From assembly GCA_017541265.1 (NCBI GenBank), contig JAFXZK010000100.1, positions 1 to 64,000 of the forward strand: 64,000 bases of DNA. Reading direction: 5' to 3'. Below, piece by piece: positions 44,129 through 52,447 of the stretch (position 1 is its first letter; every line of letters starts with the position of its first letter). A program made the position numbers and the translations under genes. Source of the DNA: Bacteroidaceae bacterium. GTDB lineage: Bacteria > Bacteroidota > Bacteroidia > Bacteroidales > Bacteroidaceae. The notes beneath the pieces are model-generated. The model was not told where the DNA came from, made no database searches, and worked only from the letters and a program-made list of their open reading frames with translations.

Positions 44129-45058
44129 ATGAACACAATGCCTCCTATAACGAAAAACCTGCTCATCATCAATGTGCTGTGCTTCTTCGCCAGCCTTGCC
44201 TTCGCCTCCCATGGCATGGACTTCGATGAGATTTTCGGCCTGCACTTCTTCCTTGCCAGCGGCTTCCGTCCCTGGCAGCTCTTCACATACATGTTCATGC
44301 ACGCAAGCTGGCAGCACCTCTTCTTCAACATGTTCGCCGTCTGGATGTTCGGGCGCATCATGGAGCAGACGATGGGGCAGAACCGCTTCCTCTTCTACTA
44401 CCTGACCTGCGGTCTTGGCGCCGGACTGGCACAGGAGCTGGTGCAGACGATACAGTACTGGTACTTTGGCTTCGGCAGCTACGAGCAAGTCAACTTGGGC
44501 GGTGCCCTCGTTCCGATGGCCGACTACCTGAACCGCTGGAACACGGTCGGCGCGTCGGGCGCCGTCTATGGCATCCTGCTTTCCTTCGGCATGACGTATC
44601 CTAACGAGCGGATGTTCATCTTCCCGCTGCCCGTGCCCATCAAGGCGAAGTTCTTCGTGATAGGCTATGCCGTCATCGAACTGCTGTCCGCCCTCTCGCA
44701 AAAGGGTGATGGCGTGGCGCACATGGCTCACCTGGGCGGCATGCTCGTAGGCTTCCTGCTGCTCCTGTACTGGCGAGGCGGAAGCGGAGGCGGTAAGCGC
44801 GGCGGCTACAGAAGCTATCACACCAGCAGCGACTCGTGGGACAACTTCCGCCAGTGGTTCGCCTCGCTGTTCAAGAAGAAGGAACCGCACATCGACGTCA
44901 CCTACGGCGGACGCTACGGACAGGAAGCCGCCTACCGCCAGCAGAAGAAGCAGGACGAGGAGGAACTCAACCATATCCTCGACAAAGTGAAGAAGAACGG
45001 TTACGACGGACTCACACCCGAAGAGAAACGCCGCCTCTTCGACATCAGCAGGAAATAA
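44129..45058 (+). CDS. Rhomboid family intramembrane serine protease
   Basis: 309 residues from ATG 44129; an earlier ATG at 44075 lies upstream of the promoter box and is rejected. Six membrane segments with the rhomboid hallmarks: FTYMFMHASWQHLFFNMFAVWMFG near 55-78, the nucleophile Ser143 in VGASGAVYG, and the catalytic His in AHMAHLGGMLVG near 200. The enzyme cleaves membrane proteins within or near the bilayer; the target is unknown. The C-terminal about 90 residues are soluble and charged (WFASLFKKKEPHIDVTYGGR, then DEEELNHILDKVKKNGYDGL), as in Bacteroidetes rhomboids. The EEP gene follows after a repeat-bearing gap. Confidence 0.92.
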   Translation: MNTMPPITKNLLIINVLCFFASLAFASHGMDFDEIFGLHFFLASGFRPWQLFTYMFMHASWQHLFFNMFAVWMFGRIMEQTMGQNRFLFYYLTCGLGAGLAQELVQTIQYWYFGFGSYEQVNLGGALVPMADYLNRWNTVGASGAVYGILLSFGMTYPNERMFIFPLPVPIKAKFFVIGYAVIELLSALSQKGDGVAHMAHLGGMLVGFLLLLYWRGGSGGGKRGGYRSYHTSSDSWDNFRQWFASLFKKKEPHIDVTYGGRYGQEAAYRQQKKQDEEELNHILDKVKKNGYDGLTPEEKRRLFDISRK

Positions 45059-45073
45059 AAACGATAGGATAAT

Positions 45074-45227
45074 AAAACTACGGATTACGCTGATTAGCTT
45101 TCTTACGAAAGCCACGTTCGGACGGAGACTAAAGAGTCGTCCACGACTCTAATCCGTGAAATCCGTCAAAAATTGGCGATATAGCAAAGAACATCAGCTG
45201 ATAAAATCCGTGTAATCCGTGGTTAAA
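45074..45227. repeat. Family I word repeats and small palindromes (AATCCGTGTAATCCGTGG)
   Basis: Words AATCCGTGAAATCCGTC and AAATCCGTGTAATCCGTGG, with two perfect small hairpins: GCTTTCTTACGAAAGC (45096-45111) and AGAGTCGTCCACGACTCT (45133-45150). They fill the gap between the rhomboid and EEP genes. Confidence 0.8.
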
Positions 45228-45246
45228 AAAGACCTGATATAAATCA

Positions 45247-46302
45247 ATGTTCCGTTGTCTGAAGCGAATATCGGTTGGCCTCGTGCTGGGCGCCAACCTC
45301 TGTACCATACTGCTGATGTGGCTGTGCGTAGCGCTGACCTTCGTCTCGCCGGAGCTTATTCCGCGCTTCTCCCTCCTGACGCTGGCATTTCCCGTCTTCC
45401 TCTGCGCCGACGCGCTCTTCCTCGTGTTCTGGCTGCTCTTCCACGCCCGTCTGGCCTGGGTGCCCATTGCCGGAGCGCTCGTCATCGGCGGCTACATTCT
45501 CGACTACTGCCCACTGCACCTCGGAAGCAGCGAAGAGCCTGCAGACAGCACACTCTCCATCATATCCTTCAATATCGGCCACATGACGACCGACGAGCAG
45601 CGTTCCGAACTCCTCAGCTTCCTAAACATTGCCGATGCCGACATCGTCTGCCTGCAGGAAGCAGGGAAGTTCTTCAATACCCGCCAAGAATGGCTCGACT
45701 CCGCAGGCTACGACATACGGCAAAGCAGCGGCGTAGCCTTCCTGTCGCGCCTTCCCTTCCTGGGCGACACCATACACATTGCCTACCCCACCCGAAGCAA
45801 CCACAGCTTGGCCTGCTGGATAGGCTGTGGCGGCGACAGCCTGCTCATCATCAACAACCATCTGGAAAGCAACAAGCTGAGTCCGGAAGAGAAAAACGAG
45901 TACACCAACGCCATCATAGAGCCGCACCGCCAAACCATAAAAAACAGTTCGCACGTCCTGCTGGGAAAGTTGAGCGAAGCCGCCGCCTACCGGGGACCGC
46001 AGACCGACAGCATCTGCGCCTTCATCGACCGCAATGCTCGTCATTCCATCATCCTCTGTGGTGACCTCAACGATACACCCATCTCCTACACCTACCAGCG
46101 GCTTGCACGCCGCCTCACCTCAGCCTACCGGCAGACAGGCAGCGGACCGGGCTTCACCTATACCCAACGCTCCTTTCCCGTGCGCATCGACCACCTCTTT
46201 GTCTCTGAGGACTGGACATGCACCTCGTGCCGCATCGACCGCACTGTTTCTTCCTCCGACCACTATCCGCTCATTGTCCGATTAAGCAAAAAAGTACGTT
46301 AA
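45247..46302 (+). CDS. Membrane-anchored endonuclease/exonuclease/phosphatase-fold protein
   Basis: 351 residues. Three N-terminal membrane segments (to about 90: SVGLVLGANLCTILLMWLCV, LLTLAFPVFLCADALFLVFW, WVPIAGALVIGGYILDY) precede an EEP domain with the metal-binding motifs: LSIISFNIGH near 104, ADIVCLQEAGKF near 134, LLIINNHLES near 200, LCGDLNDTPISYTYQ near 272 and RIDHLFVSEDW...SSDHYPLIV at the end. All acidic and His residues of the family appear intact. Members hydrolyse phosphodiester bonds in nucleic acids, lipids or sugar phosphates. The domain probably faces the periplasm, so a lipid or extracellular nucleic acid substrate is likely but undetermined. Confidence 0.87.
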   Translation: MFRCLKRISVGLVLGANLCTILLMWLCVALTFVSPELIPRFSLLTLAFPVFLCADALFLVFWLLFHARLAWVPIAGALVIGGYILDYCPLHLGSSEEPADSTLSIISFNIGHMTTDEQRSELLSFLNIADADIVCLQEAGKFFNTRQEWLDSAGYDIRQSSGVAFLSRLPFLGDTIHIAYPTRSNHSLACWIGCGGDSLLIINNHLESNKLSPEEKNEYTNAIIEPHRQTIKNSSHVLLGKLSEAAAYRGPQTDSICAFIDRNARHSIILCGDLNDTPISYTYQRLARRLTSAYRQTGSGPGFTYTQRSFPVRIDHLFVSEDWTCTSCRIDRTVSSSDHYPLIVRLSKKVR

Positions 46303-46358
46303 ACCATCTTTTTTGCATAAATTTTCTCCCTTTTTCTCTTTGTTTTGGGAAAAAGTCG

Positions 46359-46366
46359 TATCTTTG
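46359..46366 (+). promoter_or_regulatory. Bacteroidetes -7 box TATCTTTG for secDF
   Basis: TATCTTTGCACGC with TTTG 16 bases upstream; leader of about 60 bases to the ATG at 46430. Confidence 0.8.
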
Positions 46367-46429
46367 CACGCTCATTGACATAACTAATGTAGAAAAACAT
46401 ATAAATAACATTAAATAATTCAATCAAAA

Positions 46430-49400
46430 ATGCAAAACAAAGGATTTGTAAAGGTTTTCGCGGTTCTGCTGACACTGGTGTGCCTCTTCTATCTGAGCTT
46501 CTCCGTCGTGACCAATCACTTCGAGAGCAAGGCTGAAGCCCTCGCACAGACCGAAGGTCAGGCTGCCGCCGACCGCTATCTGGACTCACTGCTCAACAAC
46601 AAGGTTTACTGCAATGTCTGGACATTGAAGGAATGCCGCGAGATGGGCATCGGACTGGGCCTGGATCTTAAGGGCGGTATGAATGTCATCCTCGAAGTCA
46701 GCGTGCCCGACGTCGTCAAGGCACTTGCCGACCACAAGGAAGAGACCGATGAGAACTTCCGCAAGGCCGTCGAACAGGCGACCAAGGAGGCTGCTGCCAG
46801 CCAAAACGACTTTATTACCTTATTCATTAAGGATTACAAGGCTCTGGAACCCAACAAGGCTCTGGCCGAACTCTTTGCCACACAGCAGCTGCGCGACAAA
46901 GTGACCACCAAGAGCACCGACAAGGAAGTGGAGAACGTGCTCCGCGCCGAGGTGAAGAGCGCCATCGACAACTCTTACAACGTGCTCCGCACCCGTATTG
47001 ACCGCTTCGGCGTCGTACAGCCTAACATCCAGGCCCTCGAAGGCCAGGAAGGCCGCATCATGGTGGAAATGCCTGGTGTGAAGGAACCCGAACGCGTGCG
47101 TAAGCTCTTGCAGGGCAGCGCCAACCTCGAGTTCTGGGAGACCTATAACACACAGGAGATTGTTCCCTTCCTGGTTAATCTCGACACCAAGCTCGCCTCC
47201 GTACTGAGCGGCATCAAGGACGAGACACCTGCCGACTCTGTAGAGGCTGTGGCTCACACCGACGAGCTTGCCACTGAAGCACCCGCCGACACAGCCAAGG
47301 CTGCCGCCGACCTCGCTGCCGCCGTGGCAGAGACTGGCGACGAGACTCCAACAAGCGTTTCCGCTGCCGACATTGAGAAGGCACACAAGCAGCATCCCCT
47401 GCTGAGCCGCTTGCAGCTCGCACAGGGCGCTTACGGCTGCGTAGTTGGCTTTGCCAGCAAGCGCGACATGGACGACATCGACGAGCTTCTTGCATCGCCC
47501 GAGGCTAAGGAAGTTCTTCCCTCTGACCTCCGCCTCAAGTGGGGCGTGAAGGGCATGGGCGAAGGCGCATACGCCAATGTCTATGAGTTGTACGCCATCA
47601 AGGTGACAGAGCGTAACGGCCGTGCTCCTCTCGAGGGCGACGTCGTGACCGATGCCAGCGACTCATACGACCAGCGCGGCATGCCTTGCGTCAGCATGAA
47701 GATGAATGTGGACGGCGCACGCCGCTGGGCAGCCCTCACCAAGGCCAACCTGAAGCGCAGCGTCGCCATCGTGCTCGACGACAACGTATATAGCGCACCC
47801 ACCGTGCAGAGCGAAATCACTGGCGGCAACTCTGAGATTACCGGTCACTTCACAGCCGAAGACACCCGCGACCTCGCCAACGTGCTGAAGTCGGGTAAGA
47901 TGCCCGCTCCTGCAAAGATTGTCAGCGAGGAAATCGTAGGCCCGTCGCTCGGTGCAGAGTCCATCCGCCAGGGTATCTGGAGCTGCGTCATCGCCTTCGT
48001 CATCCTCATGGTTTACATGATTACGATGTACGGCTTCATCCCCGGTATGGTTGCCAACTGTGCCCTCATCCTCAACCTCTTCTTCACCATCGGCGTCCTG
48101 ACCAGCTTCCAGGCTGCACTGACCATGAGCGGTATCGCAGGTATGGTGCTGTCGCTTGGTATGGCAGTGGATGCCAACGTGCTCATCTATGAGCGCACGA
48201 AGGAAGAGATGAAGGCAGGCAAGAAGGTGCGCGAGGCTCTTTCTGCCGGTTACAGCAACGCCTTCAGCGCCATCTTCGACTCTAACCTGACATCCGTCAT
48301 CACAGCCATCATCCTTTACTACTTCGGCACAGGTCCAATCCGCGGCTTCGCTACGACACTGCTCATCGGTATCTGCGTCAGCTTCTTCACCGCTGTGTTC
48401 CTGACACGTGTCGTTTACACTCAGGTGATGGAGAAGGACAAGTGGCTCGGACTCACCTTCCGCACCGCCATCGGCGACAAGATTTCCTTCCAGAACCCTG
48501 CCTACAAGTTCATGAATGCCTACAAGCGTAGCTTCACCATCTTCGGCGTGTTGGCAATCCTCAGCGTTGTCTTCATGTTCACACGCGGCTTCAGCAAGAG
48601 CATCGACTTCACCGGCGGTCGCAACTTCGTTGTGCTGTTCGAGAACCAGGTGCAGCCCGAGACCGTTCGTGGTCTGCTGGCCGAGGCATTCCCCGAAAGC
48701 AACACCAGTGCCATCGCTCTGGGCACCGAGGGCAAGACCATCCGTATCTCTACGAACTATCGCATTGAAGAGGACGGCATCGAGGTGGACAGCGAGATAG
48801 AAGAGAAGCTCTTCAACACCCTGAAGGGCGGCGGTCTGCTGGCAGGCGACCTCACCTTGGAGAACTTCATCAACCGCGACGAGCGTGCCGGCGGCTCCAT
48901 CATCAGCAGCCAGAAGGTAGGTCCCTCGGTGGCTGAGGACATCACCTACGGAGCCATCTGGAGCGTCATCCTCGCCTTCATCGCCATCTTCGTCTATATC
49001 TTCATCCGCTTCCGCAACCTGTCGTTCTCCTTCGGTGCCATCACCGCACTGTTTGTCGACATCATCCTCATCCTTGGCATGTACAGCATGTGCTGGGGCT
49101 GGATGCCCTTCTCGCTGGAGATTGACCAGACGTTCATCGGCGCTGTGCTGACCGCCATCGGTTACTCCATCAACGATAAGGTGGTTGTCTTCGACCGTAT
49201 CCGCGAGTTCCTCCACCTGCACCCGAAGCGCGACAAGCAGGAACTGTTCAACACCTCGCTGAACAGCACCTTGAACCGTACCATCAACACCTCTGTCTCT
49301 ACGTTCATCGTACTGGCAGTCATCTTCTGCCTGGGCGGTGCCAGCATCCGCAGCTTCGCCTTCGCAATGATACTCGGTGTCGTATTCGGTACGCTGTCGT

Positions 49401-49474
49401 CCATCTTCGTGGCAGCTCCTACGGCTTACCTCACCAGAGGCAAGAGCATCGTGGAAGAGCCGGAGAAGAAGTAA
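46430..49474 (+). CDS. secDF: Fused SecD-SecF protein translocase subunit
   Basis: 1014 residues, the usual length of the Bacteroidetes fusion. SecD part: DLKGGMNVILEVSVPDVV near 85, the periplasmic domains with a repeat-rich Ala/Glu/Asp insertion near 260-310 (DELATEAPADTAKAAADLAA), VGPSLGAESIRQG near 505 and the conserved MVLSLGMAVDANVLIYERTKEEM. SecF part: SIDFTGGRNFVVLFENQ near 725, VGPSVAEDITYGAIWS, and AIGYSINDKVVVFDRIREFL. The protein uses the proton gradient to complete export of proteins through SecYEG. Monocistronic: promoter at 46359, terminator at 49505. Confidence 0.97.
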   Translation: MQNKGFVKVFAVLLTLVCLFYLSFSVVTNHFESKAEALAQTEGQAAADRYLDSLLNNKVYCNVWTLKECREMGIGLGLDLKGGMNVILEVSVPDVVKALADHKEETDENFRKAVEQATKEAAASQNDFITLFIKDYKALEPNKALAELFATQQLRDKVTTKSTDKEVENVLRAEVKSAIDNSYNVLRTRIDRFGVVQPNIQALEGQEGRIMVEMPGVKEPERVRKLLQGSANLEFWETYNTQEIVPFLVNLDTKLASVLSGIKDETPADSVEAVAHTDELATEAPADTAKAAADLAAAVAETGDETPTSVSAADIEKAHKQHPLLSRLQLAQGAYGCVVGFASKRDMDDIDELLASPEAKEVLPSDLRLKWGVKGMGEGAYANVYELYAIKVTERNGRAPLEGDVVTDASDSYDQRGMPCVSMKMNVDGARRWAALTKANLKRSVAIVLDDNVYSAPTVQSEITGGNSEITGHFTAEDTRDLANVLKSGKMPAPAKIVSEEIVGPSLGAESIRQGIWSCVIAFVILMVYMITMYGFIPGMVANCALILNLFFTIGVLTSFQAALTMSGIAGMVLSLGMAVDANVLIYERTKEEMKAGKKVREALSAGYSNAFSAIFDSNLTSVITAIILYYFGTGPIRGFATTLLIGICVSFFTAVFLTRVVYTQVMEKDKWLGLTFRTAIGDKISFQNPAYKFMNAYKRSFTIFGVLAILSVVFMFTRGFSKSIDFTGGRNFVVLFENQVQPETVRGLLAEAFPESNTSAIALGTEGKTIRISTNYRIEEDGIEVDSEIEEKLFNTLKGGGLLAGDLTLENFINRDERAGGSIISSQKVGPSVAEDITYGAIWSVILAFIAIFVYIFIRFRNLSFSFGAITALFVDIILILGMYSMCWGWMPFSLEIDQTFIGAVLTAIGYSINDKVVVFDRIREFLHLHPKRDKQELFNTSLNSTLNRTINTSVSTFIVLAVIFCLGGASIRSFAFAMILGVVFGTLSSIFVAAPTAYLTRGKSIVEEPEKK

Positions 49475-49504
49475 TCACGAAAGCTTCTTACCTTTTTAAT
49501 AATG

Positions 49505-49544
49505 AGTGCCGCAGCATTGCCAGTCAGTACTGCGGCACTTTCTG
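49505..49544 (+). terminator. Terminator of secDF
   Basis: AGTGCCGCAG (49505-49514) pairs with CTGCGGCACT (49530-49539), followed by TTCTG. Confidence 0.75.
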
Positions 49545-49577
49545 ATTATAATACATTATATATAATATAAAGGAAAA

Positions 49578-51272
49578 ATGAGAAAGTATTATTCCCTTGC
49601 CGCACTTGCACTGGTGGCATCCCTGTGTCTGCCGATGGATGCTCAAAGCCTCAAGCTGAAAGGCATCGGCCACAACAACCGCTACGACGACGGAGAGCAG
49701 ATGACCTCGACCTACTTAGGATGGAACGCTGAACTGAAGAAGTCTATCTTCATCGTCGACAACGGCATCTATGCCATGAACTACGACGGCACAACGCTCG
49801 GCACCCCCTTCAAGGAGCCTCCTGTGGTAGCCTCTGAAATCAAAGGCAACAACGAAAAGGAGATTTGGGCCGACAACTTCAACATGATGTACGGCAACAG
49901 TGGCGCTGCATACATAAACGGAAAACTGGTGACGGTGATGTCGCGCGACGAGCAGTCCACCACCGACGAGGAACTCTTTGCGGTGCGCGTCTGGGATGCA
50001 ACCACAGGTGATCTCCTCTCCACGGAAATCAAACCGAAGAGCGCAACGCTGGAGAGCGCAGGCATGAGCTACAACCCCAAGGACGGCAAGGTCTATGGTC
50101 TCTTCTACATGACAGGGCAGAGCTTGCCCGACTATATCACCAGCGACCCAGACTACTTCGAGGACCAAGATGCCGACATGACCGACGGCGACGCTGGCTA
50201 CTGTCTCTGCACCATCGACCTCTCCACCATGAAGGTGACACCCATCACGCCAGGACTTTACTACTATAACTTCGTCACCTTCGCCATCAATAGCGAGGGA
50301 CGAGCCTTTGCTATGACCAGTGGCGGTGCAAACGGCTACATTGACGAAGAAGGCAAGATGCGCAACATGGATGGCGAACTTACAGGCGCACAGCTTTGGG
50401 AGTTCGACCTCACGACTGGCCTGCTGAAAACCGTTGCCGTGGAAAAGTTTGACACGGACGGTGAGCCATACACCGACCAGGAGCCTCTTGTGCCTGCCAC
50501 GGGCTATTGTTCGCAGTATCGCCGTCAAGCAGCCTGCTTCGCGGGAAGCAATCCCAACAAAATGTATTGGGTGGGCTACTTCAACAGCGGCAAGGGCGTC
50601 AACAGCTGGGGGTCGTGGAGTTCACTCCCCGACAAAGAATGGCGCACCAACGGCAAGTACGACACAGCCCTCTACGAGATTGACGTCAACACGGGCGAGG
50701 CAACACGTCTGTCGAAGATAACCAACCGCTGGATATTCTCTGCCCTCTGGATTGATGGTGACGACCCCAGCGATAATGCGGAGGTTGATCCCTTCAGTGG
50801 CGACGACACGCAGCCCACCGACGGCAACTACATCGCCCTGCAACATGCCGAGAACGGCAGCATCTGGCAACAAGTGGAGATAGGCAAGCAATATACCTAC
50901 TTCCTGCAACCCGCCGAGGGATGGAAGCTGCACAGCGTGACCTTCAACGACTACGAACTGACCATAGTGGACAACACTGTGACAACACCTGCAGTCGGTG
51001 CCGCCCTCAACAGGCTCATCGTCACCTTCGAGGAAATGGACCCCACCATGATTCAGGAAATTGCACCCACCAAGCAGCCTAAAGTGCTCGGAACCAATGG
51101 TGGCCTGCACATCAGCAACGCCACTGCCGGTGACATCCTTACTGTTTACGACATCAACGGAAACCTCGTTCGCCAGCAGAAGCTTAACGCCACCGAAGCC
51201 GACATCACCCTCAACAGCAACGCCCTCTACATCGTCAAGGTCGGTGCAAAGGTGGTGAAAGTACGCCTCTAA
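49578..51272 (+). CDS. Secreted beta-propeller-like protein with sorting domain
   Basis: 564 residues with a signal peptide (MRKYYSLAALALVASLCLPMDA). The body (about 25-420) alternates short strands and tight turns with recurring motifs (IFIVDNGIYAMNYDGT, AGMSYNPKDGKVYGLFY, FVTFAINSEGRAFAM, TALYEIDVNTGEATRLSKIT), consistent with a six- or seven-bladed propeller. A small beta domain (YIALQHAENGSIWQQVEIGK, about 435-490) and a classical type IX sorting domain follow (ILTVYDINGNLVRQQKLNAT, then ALYIVKVGAKVVKVRL). No catalytic motif was found. A binding or scaffold role at the surface is inferred. The serine acetyltransferase gene follows after 44 bases. Confidence 0.75.
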   Translation: MRKYYSLAALALVASLCLPMDAQSLKLKGIGHNNRYDDGEQMTSTYLGWNAELKKSIFIVDNGIYAMNYDGTTLGTPFKEPPVVASEIKGNNEKEIWADNFNMMYGNSGAAYINGKLVTVMSRDEQSTTDEELFAVRVWDATTGDLLSTEIKPKSATLESAGMSYNPKDGKVYGLFYMTGQSLPDYITSDPDYFEDQDADMTDGDAGYCLCTIDLSTMKVTPITPGLYYYNFVTFAINSEGRAFAMTSGGANGYIDEEGKMRNMDGELTGAQLWEFDLTTGLLKTVAVEKFDTDGEPYTDQEPLVPATGYCSQYRRQAACFAGSNPNKMYWVGYFNSGKGVNSWGSWSSLPDKEWRTNGKYDTALYEIDVNTGEATRLSKITNRWIFSALWIDGDDPSDNAEVDPFSGDDTQPTDGNYIALQHAENGSIWQQVEIGKQYTYFLQPAEGWKLHSVTFNDYELTIVDNTVTTPAVGAALNRLIVTFEEMDPTMIQEIAPTKQPKVLGTNGGLHISNATAGDILTVYDINGNLVRQQKLNATEADITLNSNALYIVKVGAKVVKVRL

Positions 51273-51316
51273 AGGCACTGCATCAGAAACCCCAATACTG
51301 ACAAAAGCACAAAGCC

Positions 51317-52249
51317 ATGAGTCCCAACGAACTCAATGAACTGATGGAGCAGACGGTAGAGCGTCTCTCGAAGCCCGATGCCATGTATGGCCTTTTCTGC
51401 GAAACAGGCGACGGCGACCCGCTTCCGTCCGCTCCGGCATTGGCCGAGATTGTCGACCTCTGCCGAGCCATCCTTTTCCCCGGCTTCTATGGGAAATCGA
51501 CGTTAAGCAGCAAGACGGTTGCCTATCACATCGGCGTCAATCTGGACCGTCTCAGCCATCTGCTCACACAGCAAGTGATAGCCGGGCTGTGCTTCCAGAA
51601 GGAAACAACGAGTAACAGTCGATGTGAGCTGACAGAGAATGCACAGGCCATTGTGGCTGAGTTCATCACCCGTCTGCCGGAGCTGCGCCGCATCCTTGCC
51701 ACGGATGTCGAGGCGACCTACAACGGCGACCCTGCAGCTGAGTCCTACAGCGAAATCATCAGCTGCTATCCTGTCATCAAGGCCATCACGGGCTATCGCA
51801 TCGCCCACGAGCTGCTGTTGCTGGGCGTGCCTCTCATTCCGCGCATCATCACGGAGATGGCGCACAGCGAGACAGGCATCGACATTCACCCAGGCGCACA
51901 GATAGGGCATCACTTCACCATCGACCACGGCACAGGTGTCGTCATCGGTGCGACATGCATCATCGGCAACTATGTGAAGCTGTACCAGGGCGTCACGCTT
52001 GGCGCGAAGAGCTTCCCCCTCGACGACAACGGCAACCCCATCAAGGGCATTCCACGTCATCCCATCCTCGAGGACAATGTCATTGTCTATAGTAATGCCA
52101 CAGTGCTCGGTCACATCACCATCGCCAAAGGTACTGTCATCGGTGGCAACATCTGGGTAACGGAAAGCACACAGCCCGGCGAACAACTGATACAGGCAAA
52201 GAAGCGCAAGAGCCATGTGGTAAGGCCGGAGGACTGGGGGGGACTGTGA
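51317..52249 (+). CDS. cysE: Serine O-acetyltransferase (EpsC/CysE type)
   Basis: 310 residues. An N-terminal helical domain (LNELMEQTVERLSK to about 165) with DVEATYNGDPAAES precedes a left-handed beta-helix of hexapeptide repeats: HSETGIDIHPGAQIGHHFTI near 193, DHGTGVVIGATCIIGN and VKLYQGVTLGAKS. The catalytic Asp-His of the family (IDIHPGA, DHGTGVVIG) is intact. It acetylates serine with acetyl-CoA, giving O-acetylserine for cysteine synthesis. The long N-terminal domain is the EpsC-type form. No cysteine synthase gene is adjacent. Confidence 0.92.
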   Translation: MSPNELNELMEQTVERLSKPDAMYGLFCETGDGDPLPSAPALAEIVDLCRAILFPGFYGKSTLSSKTVAYHIGVNLDRLSHLLTQQVIAGLCFQKETTSNSRCELTENAQAIVAEFITRLPELRRILATDVEATYNGDPAAESYSEIISCYPVIKAITGYRIAHELLLLGVPLIPRIITEMAHSETGIDIHPGAQIGHHFTIDHGTGVVIGATCIIGNYVKLYQGVTLGAKSFPLDDNGNPIKGIPRHPILEDNVIVYSNATVLGHITIAKGTVIGGNIWVTESTQPGEQLIQAKKRKSHVVRPEDWGGL

Positions 52250-52297
52250 TAGTTCATAGTTCATAGTTCATAATTCATAGTTAAGAATTAAGAGTTC
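52250..52297. repeat. Family B word repeats (AGTTCATAGTTCATAATTC)
   Basis: Five iterations of ATAGTTCATAGTTCATAATT begin one base after the cysE stop codon. Confidence 0.85.
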
Positions 52298-52313
52298 TCC
52301 ATTCCACCGTTTT

Positions 52314-52420
52314 GGCGGATTTGCAATCCGCCAGTATTGAGTATAAGCATTTGTAATGCGAAATAAGATTTGCGGGATTAAAAATCCCTATACTTAATTC
52401 GGTCGGATTGCAAATCCGCC
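52314..52420. repeat. 107-bp structured element with inverted ends (MITE-like or RNA)
   Basis: The ends GGCGGATTTGCAATCCG and CGGATTGCAAATCCGCC are reverse complements over 17 bases, and the end itself is a small hairpin. Inside these, ATTGAGTATA pairs with TATACTTAAT, and two independent hairpins follow (GCATTTGTAATGC and GGGATTAAAAATCCC). The whole folds as a three-way junction. It lies between cysE and the methyltransferase gene. No transposase or coding capacity. Similar dispersed elements in the genome would mark it as a MITE. Confidence 0.75.
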
Positions 52421-52447
52421 CGAACAACAGCAAAGCAAAGATACAAC

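Noticed and set aside
47663..49222. 519-codon minus-strand open frame
   Set aside because: Antisense to secDF; the translation is a His/Asp/Glu-rich shadow of a GC-rich membrane protein gene.
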